Shown here in pieces: positions 8,560-16,475 of a stretch of 64,000 bases of DNA (the stretch's first letter is position 1; the number at the start of each line of letters is the position of its first letter). Below the pieces are notes generated by a model. It was not told the origin of the DNA and ran no database searches. It saw only the letters and a program-made list of their open reading frames with translations. Origin of the DNA: a virus; IMG/VR virus record IMGVR_UViG_3300049617_000088, positions 31,714 to 95,713 of that record; one strand, 5' to 3'. The position numbers and the translations under genes were made by a program.

Positions 8560-9225
8560 ATGGTTTTAGGTTACAATATTAAACAAAGAATCCAGCAGCT
8601 TGAAGCTTTAGGGGCTAAGAAACTTTCCTTACCCTATAAAGAAATTCCAGGTGTTATTTCTGCCAGAGCTTTAGAAGAACATCTCAAGCTTTTTGAGGGC
8701 TATAAAGATTTATTAAAACGAATTGATGCCCGTTTCGAAACCATGAGTAAAGATGATGTCCCTAAAAAGACTGCCTGGGATCATTCTTTCCGTGCCATTA
8801 AACAAGCCGAAACTTATGCTCTAGGCGGAATCTTATTGCACGATTTATTCTTCAATAACTTAACCACCGAGACCTCAGATTGCAAGGGCTTGGAAATTGA
8901 AAAGTTTATTAAAGGGCAAGGCTTCGCTTCTCTATCAGAGTGGAAACACTGTATGCGCGGTAGCTTAATGGAAGCTAGGGGTTGGGTAATCTTTTCTATA
9001 GATGACCAAGGCGACTATCGTATTTTATTATTAGATGCTCACGATGAAGGAGCAATGTTTGGTCAGACTCCATTGATAGTCATAGATGTTTATGAACACG
9101 CCTACTGGATGGATCATGGAGTTGATCGTGCTACTTATGTGGATGGTATTTTTAAACACCTCAACTGGGAAGAGATCAACCAAAGATATTTGGACGCACG
9201 TGCGCGTCTCAGTGAATCCGTTTAA
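8560..9225 (+). CDS. Fe/Mn superoxide dismutase-like protein
   Basis: A 221-residue protein from ATG at 8560. It shows the iron/manganese SOD pattern: ISARALEEHLKL (His41), ALGGILLHDLFF (His94), and DVYEHAYWMDHGVDRATYV (Asp176, His180), the four expected metal ligands, then NWEEINQRY at the C-terminus as in the family. It would convert superoxide to oxygen and peroxide. It is one of very few plus-strand genes, and the others are endonucleases. No ribosome-binding site is obvious. I cannot tell Fe from Mn, or prove activity. Confidence 0.8.
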   Translation: MVLGYNIKQRIQQLEALGAKKLSLPYKEIPGVISARALEEHLKLFEGYKDLLKRIDARFETMSKDDVPKKTAWDHSFRAIKQAETYALGGILLHDLFFNNLTTETSDCKGLEIEKFIKGQGFASLSEWKHCMRGSLMEARGWVIFSIDDQGDYRILLLDAHDEGAMFGQTPLIVIDVYEHAYWMDHGVDRATYVDGIFKHLNWEEINQRYLDARARLSESV

Positions 9226-9511
9226 CTTTACGAACTACTTTAACAATACGACACTTGGTTGGATCGAAAGTAGATGGCGCTGTATCAGAAGGGGGTTCAA
9301 GAAGAGAATCATAACCAGAATAGTTACGGATAGCAACTTCGCGCTCTCTAATGTCATCAGCCATTTCTTTGTCACCAAATCTAACTGCTAGCTTTCTATT
9401 TTCAGTCAGCATATTTTCAACCTTAGAAAAAGGATTGAAAGATTTCCTGCTCATGTATGGTGCGTAATACTTGTCCTCATATTTAAGAACGTAATAAAGA
9501 GTTTCTTTCAT
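9209..9511 (-). CDS. hypothetical protein
   Basis: A 100-residue protein starting MKETLYYVLKYEDKYYAP. The start pattern (Tyr-rich strand, then a helix that seems to follow a register of rows and keys) resembles the broken gene 12641-12940. It overlaps the 3' end of the plus-strand SOD gene by 17 bases, tail to tail. Confidence 0.6.
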   Translation of the reverse strand: MKETLYYVLKYEDKYYAPYMSRKSFNPFSKVENMLTENRKLAVRFGDKEMADDIREREVAIRNYSGYDSLLEPPSDTAPSTFDPTKCRIVKVVRKVKRIH

Positions 9512-9544
9512 AATCTTACCTAATTGTTAATATTAAATTATACT

Positions 9545-9590
9545 TGGTGGGCATGGAGGGAGTCGAACCCTCATGACCCATATAACCTTA
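9545..9590 (-). pseudogene. tRNA 3' half with encoded CCA
   Basis: A perfect T-arm (GAGGG, TTCGACT, CCCTC), acceptor strand CATGCCC, discriminator A and CCA end are present, as in the intact tRNAs nearby. No matching 5' acceptor (GGGCATG) is found within tRNA distance. About 140 bases upstream TCTACCCA could pair with the TGGGT before the T-arm, so a tRNA split by an intron or insertion is possible; the acceptor match there is poor (5 of 7). The amino acid cannot be assigned. Confidence 0.5.
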
Positions 9591-9796
9591 TCGATCAAAT
9601 ATGAAGCATGCATGCTTCGTAATAACGTCCAGCGAAGATTCCATGAATATGTTTTCAAGTAAACATAAAATGTCGCTTGGCGATGAAGAAAGGGTTTGAA
9701 TTAACAACTCCTATATAATACTGGGTAGACTATACCACCATACTTATAAACCAAATTAGTAGTGGGTAATCATATTCGATTGATACATAGTTATGT

Positions 9797-10288
9797 ATGC
9801 CAAGTGTAGCTTACAAAGTAAACGATAAAAAATTTTCCGAAGCTGTAAAATCATCCACATCCATCAGACAAGTACTAATGAAACTAGGGCTAAACGAAAC
9901 CGGAAGTGCTTACAGAGTTTTTAAAAAGAGAATAAAAATATTAAAACTCGATATTTCACATTTTACGGGACAAGGACATTTACGTGGCAAATCTCATAAC
10001 TGGGCAATTAAACAGCCAATTGAAGAAATACTGATTGAGAACAGTACTTACGCCAATATTGCCAGTCTGAAGAATAGGCTCGTCAATGAGCATATTGTTC
10101 AATATAAATGTTCTGAATGTGCAATAACTAATGAATGGAATAATAAACCGATAGCATTACAACTCGATCATATTAACGGTATCTATGATGATCATAGAAT
10201 TGAGAATCTTAGGTTTTTATGTCCCAATTGTCATTCACAAACTTCTACTTTTGCTTTTGCTGGTAAAAATATTGGGAAGAATAAATAA
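9797..10288 (+). CDS. HNH homing-type endonuclease
   Basis: A 163-residue HNH protein. The C-terminal half holds CSECAITNEWNNKPIALQLD, then HINGI and CPNCHSQT, that is the HNH core with two Cys pairs; the N-terminal half is probably a DNA-binding helix region. It is a paralogue of 20152-20652. It lies between a tRNA 3' half and tRNA-Leu and is encoded on the opposite strand, its stop only two bases from the tRNA CCA end. Likely a free-standing homing endonuclease near a tRNA target. Confidence 0.85.
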   Translation: MPSVAYKVNDKKFSEAVKSSTSIRQVLMKLGLNETGSAYRVFKKRIKILKLDISHFTGQGHLRGKSHNWAIKQPIEEILIENSTYANIASLKNRLVNEHIVQYKCSECAITNEWNNKPIALQLDHINGIYDDHRIENLRFLCPNCHSQTSTFAFAGKNIGKNK

Positions 10289-10290
10289 AT

Positions 10291-10376
10291 TGGTGCCAAC
10301 GGTGGGACTTGAACCCACACCCCATTTCTGGGACTTGGTTTTGAATCAAGCGCGGCTGCCATTACGCCACGTTGGC
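10291..10376 (-). tRNA. tRNA-Leu (anticodon CAA)
   Basis: An 86-base class II tRNA with acceptor GCCAACG paired to CGTTGGC, anticodon loop TTCAAAA, long variable arm, T-arm GTGGG-TTCAAGT-CCCAC and encoded CCA. It reads UUG codons. Flanked by an HNH gene on one side and the long inverted repeat 10380-10458 on the other. Confidence 0.93.
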
Positions 10377-10379
10377 AAG

Positions 10380-10458
10380 TTAGAATAAGATATCTTTTTT
10401 ATAATAGCCGTAGCAAAAAGGAGGGGAAATGCCGTAGCTGAAAGATATCTTATTCTAA
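10380..10458 (-). repeat. 18-bp perfect inverted repeat around a 43-base loop
   Basis: TTAGAATAAGATATCTTT (10380-10397) is repeated inverted at 10441-10458. The loop has two copies of the octamer GCTACGGC (minus strand) and an AT-rich patch. It sits between the stop of 10495-10803 and tRNA-Leu. It would fold into a very long hairpin and may be an RNase III-type processing site, a terminator, or a small mobile element relic. Confidence 0.75.
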
Positions 10459-10494
10459 GATCTATATATCATTATCCCCATTTGTTCTAAAGAT

Positions 10495-10803
10495 TTACAT
10501 TAGCGAATGCACTATCCAGCCAATGCCCCAGGTAATCAAAAAGCCACCAATATGGGTTCCGAGGTTTCTGCCCAAAGATTCTACATTCAAAGTTTCTTTT
10601 CCCTCATCATATTCTCTTTTAGAATAAATCTGCCAAGGTTTTACGGCAACAACAAACAAAGAGATTCCGATACAGGCAACTAAATGCAGTTGCGGTAGCG
10701 CTGGAAATGAGGATAATACAAACCAAGCCCAAAAAGTCTTGATGAGGAAAGCTCTCATCAGAGTGACAGAAACATACATAATCCAGTAAAAAATGAACGT
10801 CAT
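10495..10803 (-). CDS. membrane protein, about three TM helices
   Basis: A 102-residue hydrophobic protein with segments at about residues 3-25, 28-55 and 80-100, separated by a charged loop (YSKREYDEGKETL). No family recognised. The bipartite motif lies 17-45 bases before its ATG, so it probably starts a transcript. Confidence 0.65.
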   Translation of the reverse strand: MTFIFYWIMYVSVTLMRAFLIKTFWAWFVLSSFPALPQLHLVACIGISLFVVAVKPWQIYSKREYDEGKETLNVESLGRNLGTHIGGFLITWGIGWIVHSLM

Positions 10804-10819
10804 GATCTTTGATCCTCAA

Positions 10820-10848
10820 CTATAAGGTAGGAGCGTTTTACGATGGGT
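10820..10848 (-). promoter_or_regulatory. bipartite promoter-like motif, copy 1
   Basis: Minus strand: ACCCATCGTAAAACG (10834-10848), then ten bases, then TATAG. Lies in the 82-base gap upstream of the membrane protein gene starting at 10803. One of eight near-identical copies in the window, all in the same orientation. Confidence 0.65.
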
Positions 10849-10885
10849 AGAATTTTATAACTTAATTTTTAGGGCTGCCGAATGT

Positions 10886-11305
10886 TTAGCAGTTAAAAGA
10901 AGATGTGTTCCAGCCACAATCATCCATAGCGCGAATCAGCGGTCCAGTGAGATCATATACTTCTACCAAAGCATGTCCATGACTTTGGGTAATCTCACCA
11001 GCTTCACGAAGCAACTGAGCGGCGGCAGCCACTTTCTCTTTAGCTTGATCTGACCAAACATTGAACTCAGCCTCTAACTTGGTTAGCTTCTCTTCAGCTT
11101 CAACTTCGGAACAAAGACTGATAGAATCCACTTCTTCTATCTTGCCCTTCTTATAATAGTTGGTAGTCCATTGAACAAGAATCTTTCCCTCTTTGGGAGA
11201 CTGAGCTACGACAATTCCTCTAGTGGAATTTTCTTCATCAAGATTATATTTCTCTAACGACTGGTCAAGTAAAACAACTTTATCATTAATTTCAAATGTT
11301 TTCAT
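10886..11305 (-). CDS. SH3/KOW plus helix protein with GW-S-C tail (family member)
   Basis: A 139-residue protein. Residues 1-65 look like a small barrel (INDKVVLLD ... GIVVAQSPKEGKILVQW), followed by a long charged helix and a C-terminal motif CGWNTSSFNC at the very end. The same plan ends the genes at 23976, 42943, 44836, 48340 and 48782. The conserved end Gly-Trp-x-x-Ser-Ser-x-x-Cys suggests a shared partner or a modification site. Function unknown. Confidence 0.7.
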   Translation of the reverse strand: MKTFEINDKVVLLDQSLEKYNLDEENSTRGIVVAQSPKEGKILVQWTTNYYKKGKIEEVDSISLCSEVEAEEKLTKLEAEFNVWSDQAKEKVAAAAQLLREAGEITQSHGHALVEVYDLTGPLIRAMDDCGWNTSSFNC

Positions 11306-11748
11306 CTTAACTTTCCTTCATTCTTCAATTGTCTATATGTTTTATGTGGAACCCAGGAACCATCCCTCAAACGATATCCCCAATCCCTATCACGTCCCGA
11401 CGTAAATACTAATGCCCAAACCTCGCCACTAATTAGTGTCAGCTTGTGAACATCCTCCGCTTTATGAACTATTACATCGCCGGAATAATAGGTCTTAAAC
11501 TGAGAACCCACGAAGTCAGGAGCATAGCTAGTTTGTTCTTGATAGGCTCCCTCTAGAATAACACTAGAGAAGTCCCAAGGATGGTCATGCATATCAGCAT
11601 CTAAATCTGATCCCATAATCTGATGGATATAAACAGCTCGCCAGGGAGTCTGCAACAAACGGAAACGTCGAAAACGAACCTGACCATTCTTGGCAACAAT
11701 CTCCTTGACCAAGAAAAGCTTGCGAATAATTTTTGTGAATAAACTCAT
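11302..11748 (-). CDS. cupin-fold protein
   Basis: A 148-residue protein with a single cupin-like domain: ADMHDHPWDFSSVILEGAY supplies His ligands in motif 1 and DVIVHKAEDVHKLTL with VWALVFTSG supplies motif 2. Cupins bind a metal for dioxygenase, isomerase or binding roles; the role here is unknown. It overlaps the next gene by four bases. Confidence 0.7.
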   Translation of the reverse strand: MSLFTKIIRKLFLVKEIVAKNGQVRFRRFRLLQTPWRAVYIHQIMGSDLDADMHDHPWDFSSVILEGAYQEQTSYAPDFVGSQFKTYYSGDVIVHKAEDVHKLTLISGEVWALVFTSGRDRDWGYRLRDGSWVPHKTYRQLKNEGKLR

Positions 11749-12155
11749 ACGTCTTCCTCTGGGAAACTGAGAGCTTGTTGTAGCTTTCGATCTAGATCGT
11801 GTTTCTCACATAGAGTTACAACCCAACCACCGCTACGACGAGAACCTTTCTCACCACATCTCTCGCAGATATGAAAGCTCATATTCTCTGCCAGCGCGAT
11901 TGCACCACTGATGTAGGGAGTCTCTTGATTCATATAGAATCGGAGACCACCGAATTTTTCCTTCACTTGGGAACAATATACTTCTCCACGAATCTCTTCA
12001 GGAAGATTCATGATCTTATGCTCTAGAATAAAACAGAGACCATGAACTAGTTTGTCCCAACCATCTGGCAGAGAGAATCCACTACGGGGATGCTCCCTAA
12101 AAAGAGTAGGATATTTACTTTGAAATAGATTAAATTTATCTTTATAGTCACTCAT
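11745..12155 (-). CDS. zinc-ribbon hypothetical protein
   Basis: A 136-residue protein with CERCGEKGSRRSGGWV followed by TLCEKHD near residues 100-122, a likely zinc site. The middle (VKEKFGGLRFYM) is a motif seen in many small phage and plasmid proteins of unknown role. Four-base overlaps on both sides. Confidence 0.65.
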   Translation of the reverse strand: MSDYKDKFNLFQSKYPTLFREHPRSGFSLPDGWDKLVHGLCFILEHKIMNLPEEIRGEVYCSQVKEKFGGLRFYMNQETPYISGAIALAENMSFHICERCGEKGSRRSGGWVVTLCEKHDLDRKLQQALSFPEEDV

Positions 12156-12484
12156 AGTTCGTCTCTAAACTTTAGAATTACTTCATTGCTGATTTTATAA
12201 CAGAGAACGGCTAATTGATCGTAATATTCAAGAGTTAAATCTACCACCTTTTCAATCTCTTTCCTAGTAGCCATAACTCTAACTGGAATCATTCTCTCTC
12301 TAAAAAGCTCACCAGTTGCAGGATGAATCCATTGACCGCGAGCTGGAGCCATTACCGTTAAACCACCAGTAATGACCCTAACTTTGGCGTCCCAAACACG
12401 ATGATACCTGGTAGTATAATATCTACCAGGTCTCAATCTACGTTCAGTTGGTACTAGGATTTCCCATATTCTTTTGGTGGTCAT
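12152..12484 (-). CDS. hypothetical protein
   Basis: A 110-residue basic protein (MTTKRIWEILVPTERR) with an aromatic patch GRYYTTRYHRVWD and a C-terminal helix. No family recognised. Stop overlaps the next ATG. Confidence 0.6.
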   Translation of the reverse strand: MTTKRIWEILVPTERRLRPGRYYTTRYHRVWDAKVRVITGGLTVMAPARGQWIHPATGELFRERMIPVRVMATRKEIEKVVDLTLEYYDQLAVLCYKISNEVILKFRDEL

Positions 12485-12644
12485 GATTCTTTTCAGCTTG
12501 CTGAATTAAACGAAGACGTAATTCGAAATGCTTCTTTTGCTTCTCGTACTTCTTAAGTCGTTTGTTGATTCGGTTAAGTCTATCTTGAATATGTTTCTTC
12601 TTTTTTTTCCAATCATCAATTACTTCTTCAGGCACTTTGCTCAT
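12444..12644 (-). CDS. basic coiled-coil protein
   Basis: A 66-residue Lys/Arg-rich coiled coil (IQDRLNRINKRLKKYEKQ). It overlaps the next gene start by 41 bases, more than is usual here, so its end or the neighbour's start could differ. Function unknown. Confidence 0.5.
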   Translation of the reverse strand: MSKVPEEVIDDWKKKKKHIQDRLNRINKRLKKYEKQKKHFELRLRLIQQAEKNHDHQKNMGNPSTN

Positions 12645-12940
12645 GGCGGAAATGGTTTCGCTTTTAACGGTAGATCTATTGTAATATAAATTGGTTTTAT
12701 CTCAAGAGATTTAAGATCAGCTTGATACGTTAGGACAGGTACGATCCAATCATTTTCATCTATGTCTAATAATAATGCATCAGCCTCTTTCTTGGAAAGA
12801 AATTTAGCTTCAGCTAAATCTTTAGTAAAAAAGTGCTGCTGCAACTACTCCTTTAGAAGACCACCATAATGGTATCCAGCTCTATAGAATAATTTCTTTT
12901 TAATGTCAACTAAAATATAATGTTTATTTATCTTTTTCAT
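12641..12940 (-). pseudogene. hypothetical protein with in-frame TAG at codon 32
   Basis: ATG at 12940 starts MKKINKHYILVDIKKKLFY and reaches TAG (12845-12847) after GGLLKE. The same frame continues as LQQHFFTKDLAEAKFLSKKE to a natural stop at 12641, giving 99 codons with one amber. The protein resembles 9209-9511 in plan. A GGAG lies three bases before a TTG right after the stop, so restart is conceivable. Most simply a nonsense mutation. Confidence 0.65.
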
Positions 12941-13121
12941 GCTCACAACATTCATCATGAACTTCTACGTGTTCGACATGCTCGTCTTGGCAAGTTTTCT
13001 CATGACATTTGTGATGAAATTTGGAGTGCCACCACACATGGAGGCGACGAAAGAACATTCCAATGAAAGGAATCATCGCCATAACGGCTAGAGTCTCATC
13101 CATACACCAATGAAAAGGCAT
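12924..13121 (-). CDS. small His/Cys-rich membrane-anchored protein
   Basis: A 65-residue protein: a hydrophobic N-terminal half (MAMIPFIGMFFRRL) and a tail extremely rich in His, Cys and acidic residues (HHKCHEKTCQDEHVEHVEV). Probably metal-binding. Function unknown. Confidence 0.6.
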   Translation of the reverse strand: MPFHWCMDETLAVMAMIPFIGMFFRRLHVWWHSKFHHKCHEKTCQDEHVEHVEVHDECCEHEKDK

Positions 13122-13132
13122 AATCTATCTCC

Positions 13133-13318
13133 TCAATATAGCATCGCTTCTTTAACTGCATCGTCAATCAAATCATCTTCCCAACAACAAACGGTTTTGA
13201 TACACTTCCTGAATCTCTTTTCATTCTCGCAGGCATCGCCCCATTTGGCTTCATAAACGAACTCTCCACCTTCAGCATAAAGACCATCTCTAATATGATC
13301 CATGCCTACTCGGAGCAT
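13133..13318 (-). CDS. hypothetical protein, start uncertain
   Basis: A 61-residue protein from ATG at 13318 (MLRVGMDHIRDG). The frame is open for 11 more codons, back to an ATA directly after the upstream stop (KWDIYKAKAW), which looks like coding sequence; the true start may be that ATA or a lost ATG. It has three Cys (ACENEKRFRKCIKTVCCWED). Confidence 0.55.
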   Translation of the reverse strand: MLRVGMDHIRDGLYAEGGEFVYEAKWGDACENEKRFRKCIKTVCCWEDDLIDDAVKEAMLY

Positions 13319-13351
13319 CCAAGCTTTAGCTTTGTAGATATCCCATTTTAT

Positions 13352-13627
13352 TTAATCCGCCACAATCCAACGAGTTTTTCCAGACTTCATCTTGATCTTT
13401 TTAAAGGTACCGATAAGGAATCCATCATGTTTAATACCGCTGAAATGAACTCTCAACTCCGCATAATTGCTAGCGTCGAATGATTGATACACCAACCAAT
13501 CATTAATACTGTCACACGATACATCACTTTTATAATCCTGGATTTCAAAATCAACCGTGTCATGCACACTGAGCTTACCACCACGTTTGAGTTCGCCTAT
13601 CTTAAGAACAAGTCTAGTATTAATCAT
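13352..13627 (-). CDS. hypothetical protein
   Basis: A 91-residue protein from ATG at 13627 (MINTRLVLKIGELKRGG), overlapping the upstream stop. Beta-rich pattern ending KSGKTRWIVAD. No family recognised. Confidence 0.6.
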   Translation of the reverse strand: MINTRLVLKIGELKRGGKLSVHDTVDFEIQDYKSDVSCDSINDWLVYQSFDASNYAELRVHFSGIKHDGFLIGTFKKIKMKSGKTRWIVAD

Positions 13628-13916
13628 CGCCGCGACCATAGCCTATGTGATGTAATGGATTGTCATCTAGATCACCCAACGATTGTAAATCCATTTTGTT
13701 TAGCGCCTCGGCTTCTTTTTCAGCAATAGCCTCTTGAATAGCTTCTTTGCGCATCTTTCTCGTTTCTTCTTCTCTAAACTGTTCATTAAAAAAGTCACTA
13801 GCCTGCAAAGTATCACGAGGTTCAATTGCTTTTAAAGCACGATCAATTTCCGCCAGCTCTTGCATCAGAAGAAGTTTGCGTTGAATAAGCATCTCGACTG
13901 TTTTTGATTGAGACAT
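13620..13916 (-). CDS. coiled-coil hypothetical protein
   Basis: A 98-residue, mostly helical, Glu-rich protein (EIDRALKAIEPRD ... KEAIQEAIAEKEAEALN) with a short acidic end. First gene after tRNA-Arg. Function unknown. Confidence 0.6.
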   Translation of the reverse strand: MSQSKTVEMLIQRKLLLMQELAEIDRALKAIEPRDTLQASDFFNEQFREEETRKMRKEAIQEAIAEKEAEALNKMDLQSLGDLDDNPLHHIGYGRGDD

Positions 13917-13932
13917 ATGATATATTCCTTTG

Positions 13933-14004
13933 TCTCTCCGACAGGACTCGAACCTGTATAAAGCAGCTTAGAAGGCTGCCGCCCTTCCATTAGACCACGG
14001 AGAG
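13933..14004 (-). tRNA. tRNA-Arg (anticodon UCU)
   Basis: A 72-base tRNA: acceptor CTCTCCG with CGGAGAG, anticodon stem GCAGC-GCTGC with loop CTTCTAA, T-arm ACAGG-TTCGAGT-CCTGT. CCA is not encoded, unlike the other tRNAs here. It reads AGA. A TTGACA lies upstream at 14034 but without a good -10. An HNH gene faces away 92 bases upstream. Confidence 0.92.
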
Positions 14005-14096
14005 TCGCGAGACAACCTAATCTCTATAAATTGGTTGTCAAGCCCTACAGGGCGCCTGCCAGCCAAATAATTGATAAGCTGGTTATATTTAATGTG

Positions 14097-14675
14097 ATGA
14101 GTAAAAAAGACTATACAAATTTAAAAGTAAATAGATTAACTTTTATTAAGGCAACTAACAAAAAGAGTGGTGGTAAAATTGTTTGGGAATTACTTTGTGA
14201 ATGCGGAAATATCACATATGCTATTGTATATAAAGTAACATCTGGACGAACTAAAAGTTGCGGATGTTATGCTTTACAAGTAGCCTCAAAAATTGCCACT
14301 AAGCGCGGATTAGCCAATAGAAAATACCCTCCTATTATAAGCAGTGCCCGACGAGTATGGGAGTACTATAAAGATGGATGTGATTTTGAAACATTCTTTA
14401 AACTATCTCAATTGTCCTGTGATTATTGCGGTAGAAAACCATATAGAATATTTAATATTGGATCGAAACAACGTAAAAGTGAGTGTACGAGTGACTTCCA
14501 AAAAACAGAAGGAAATTTTATATACAACGGTTTAGATCGTATTGATAGTTCAAAAACTCATACACCAGATAATGTGGTTCCATGTTGTTGGGATTGTAAT
14601 GATATGAAAAAAGATCGTACACGTGATGAATTTATATCACATATAAAACGTATACATACTCACCTTACCCCTTGA
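14097..14675 (+). CDS. HNH homing-type endonuclease with N-terminal DNA-binding module
   Basis: A 192-residue protein from ATG at 14097. CDYCGRKPYRIFN, then YNGLDRIDSSKTHTPDNVVP and CCWDCNDMKKDR form a Cys-rich HNH core; the first 90 residues include CECGN and SCGCYA, a likely DNA-binding module. It is a paralogue of 46513-47214. It sits between tRNA-Arg and RtcB on the opposite strand and overlaps the RtcB end by 11 bases. Confidence 0.8.
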   Translation: MSKKDYTNLKVNRLTFIKATNKKSGGKIVWELLCECGNITYAIVYKVTSGRTKSCGCYALQVASKIATKRGLANRKYPPIISSARRVWEYYKDGCDFETFFKLSQLSCDYCGRKPYRIFNIGSKQRKSECTSDFQKTEGNFIYNGLDRIDSSKTHTPDNVVPCCWDCNDMKKDRTRDEFISHIKRIHTHLTP

Positions 14676-16173
14676 CAGTACAAAGGGGCATGAGTTTAGC
14701 CACTACTCTAGCAATCCCTGCCTCTTCAATAGAGTTGATTACTGGAGTAATCGGCTTGTAAGCATAAGGCGCCTCTTCTTTAATTCGAGCCTTATACTTT
14801 TTGAGAATGTCTTTCCTTAATTGCATCTGAGGTGACTTAGGATCTATCGCCGTCACCAATCGAAGTGTCTCTGTTTCTTTATCGAATATATCATCCGAGA
14901 CATGAGATGCTTCACCACGAGGCATCATCCTTCCAGCACCATGACAAGCACTAGAAAGTGCTTCCTCATTACCAGTTCCAGTCAATAGATAACTAGCACT
15001 TCCCATCGAGCCAGGAATGATCACAGGTCGACCCATCCAGTCAGATTCAGTCAATGGTCCCTCAGCAGGAGTTGCCCCTTTTCGATGAAGGAAAGAACCC
15101 TCCCGTTTGAAAACAAGATTGTGGGGAGCGTCATAGATTAATCGAAAATCAATCTCAATTCCTAACACCTCCTGAATAGCTCGTACCGCCATTAATCCTA
15201 AAAACAAACGGTTAGCAAAGGCGAAGTTGGCTGCATTATACATGCTATCCAAGTAGAATTCGCCTTCCTTCTGATACTCGCCGGACATAGGAAGAACATA
15301 GAAATCATTCTTCGGATGCTTAATGCCATGAGGAAATAACTCTCGGGCACGATCCATGAAGTGACCGCCCACAACGTGACCTAAAGCCACTGAACCAGAA
15401 TGAATCATGATGGCAAGATTGCCTTTGGTCAGGTTCATCTGACGAGCAGATTCACCACAAACAATCTCATCAATCTTTTGCAGTTCCACAAAATGATTAC
15501 CACCACCTACACAACCAATCTGCGGGTCACGACCATCCACTTCACCAGAAGATTGAATGAACTTCTCAAATCCAAACAATCGTTTGGTTTCAAAACCACC
15601 ATGATTGTTGATTCTATTCAAATCATCGGCTTGAGTTCTGGCATCATAATACTTGTAGATGCCAGTACCTTGATTGTCTTTGGAGTGACGTAGAAGACCG
15701 GGCAATCCATCGCGCAAGACAGCTTCTCTTTGTTGAGGAGACATAGGAATATCTCTTTGACCCTGAAAGAAAAGGGCGCGAAGCTTCTTTTGAATAGCAT
15801 CCCAATGATCATCCAGTTTGCTAACAGGCAAATCAGTGGCAAGCAATCGCATTCCACAACAGATATCATTTCCAATAGCCTTAGGAACAACGAACCCGTA
15901 AGCCTCCGCCACCGTTCCAACAGGTACGCCAGAACCTTTGTGGAAGTCGGGAGTCAGAACCACTCGGTTGATTCTAGCATCCTTATCTAGGAAAGTGGAT
16001 TGGCTAGCATGAATATCACGAACGGCTCGTTCAACATCAAGGAATCCAAACAGTTCTTCAAATGCATCGTTCTCAACGAAGACATCTTTGTTGGCAAAGA
16101 GCTTGACATCGAGATTGAGATCATTAGTAATCTCGCAGCAGGCATCAGAGGTTCTTTTGACTTTATAGTTCAT
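14665..16173 (-). CDS. rtcB: RtcB-family RNA ligase
   Basis: A 502-residue RtcB: joins 2',3'-cyclic phosphate (or 3'-phosphate) ends to 5'-OH ends using GTP and Mn. Visible: GNDICCGMR (metal Cys), HSGSVALGHVVGGHF, and SACHGAGRMMPRGEA, the His that takes GMP. N- and C-termini match the family (about 400-500). These are the ends left by many anticodon nucleases, so the gene fits a tRNA-repair role in a phage carrying its own tRNAs. Intact. Confidence 0.95.
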   Translation of the reverse strand: MNYKVKRTSDACCEITNDLNLDVKLFANKDVFVENDAFEELFGFLDVERAVRDIHASQSTFLDKDARINRVVLTPDFHKGSGVPVGTVAEAYGFVVPKAIGNDICCGMRLLATDLPVSKLDDHWDAIQKKLRALFFQGQRDIPMSPQQREAVLRDGLPGLLRHSKDNQGTGIYKYYDARTQADDLNRINNHGGFETKRLFGFEKFIQSSGEVDGRDPQIGCVGGGNHFVELQKIDEIVCGESARQMNLTKGNLAIMIHSGSVALGHVVGGHFMDRARELFPHGIKHPKNDFYVLPMSGEYQKEGEFYLDSMYNAANFAFANRLFLGLMAVRAIQEVLGIEIDFRLIYDAPHNLVFKREGSFLHRKGATPAEGPLTESDWMGRPVIIPGSMGSASYLLTGTGNEEALSSACHGAGRMMPRGEASHVSDDIFDKETETLRLVTAIDPKSPQMQLRKDILKKYKARIKEEAPYAYKPITPVINSIEEAGIARVVAKLMPLCTVKG

Positions 16174-16400
16174 GACTTAGTTCTCATTATCCATTTGAAA
16201 TGACAGCCACTCGGCTTATCCTTATTGTCGGTTCCTTTACATTCTGTATGAAAATGACCATCATGATAATCGTCACATTCACAATACTTAATTTGACCAA
16301 ACTTCCAAGCCATACCGCATTTGGGACAGTACGTACAATCAAAGTTTTGAAACCCATATGATCCATCTTCTATGGGAGTAACAGTCTTATCTATTTTCAA
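16170..16400 (-). CDS. zinc-binding hypothetical protein
   Basis: A 76-residue protein with CTYCPKCGMAWKFG, CECDDYHDGHFHTEC and a later GCHFKW; eight or more Cys/His suggest two zinc sites. Overlaps the RtcB start by four bases. Function unknown. Confidence 0.65.
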   Translation of the reverse strand: MKIDKTVTPIEDGSYGFQNFDCTYCPKCGMAWKFGQIKYCECDDYHDGHFHTECKGTDNKDKPSGCHFKWIMRTKS

Positions 16401-16475
16401 TTTTCTAATTAGACTGTTAGCACAATGGTATGCTGTACCGCCGCCAATAAGGAAAAACTATGTCAACTATGACGC

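Noticed and set aside
10185-10388. Plus-strand frame over the tRNA-Leu region
   Set aside because: It is the antisense of a tRNA gene, a common false reading frame.
13934-14060. TTGACA before tRNA-Arg as a promoter
   Set aside because: No acceptable -10 box at 16-18 bases, so it was not called.
16404-16475. A tRNA-sized gap with a D-arm-like AGCACAATGGTATGCT on the plus strand
   Set aside because: No acceptor pairing, no T-arm and no anticodon stem could be built around it.
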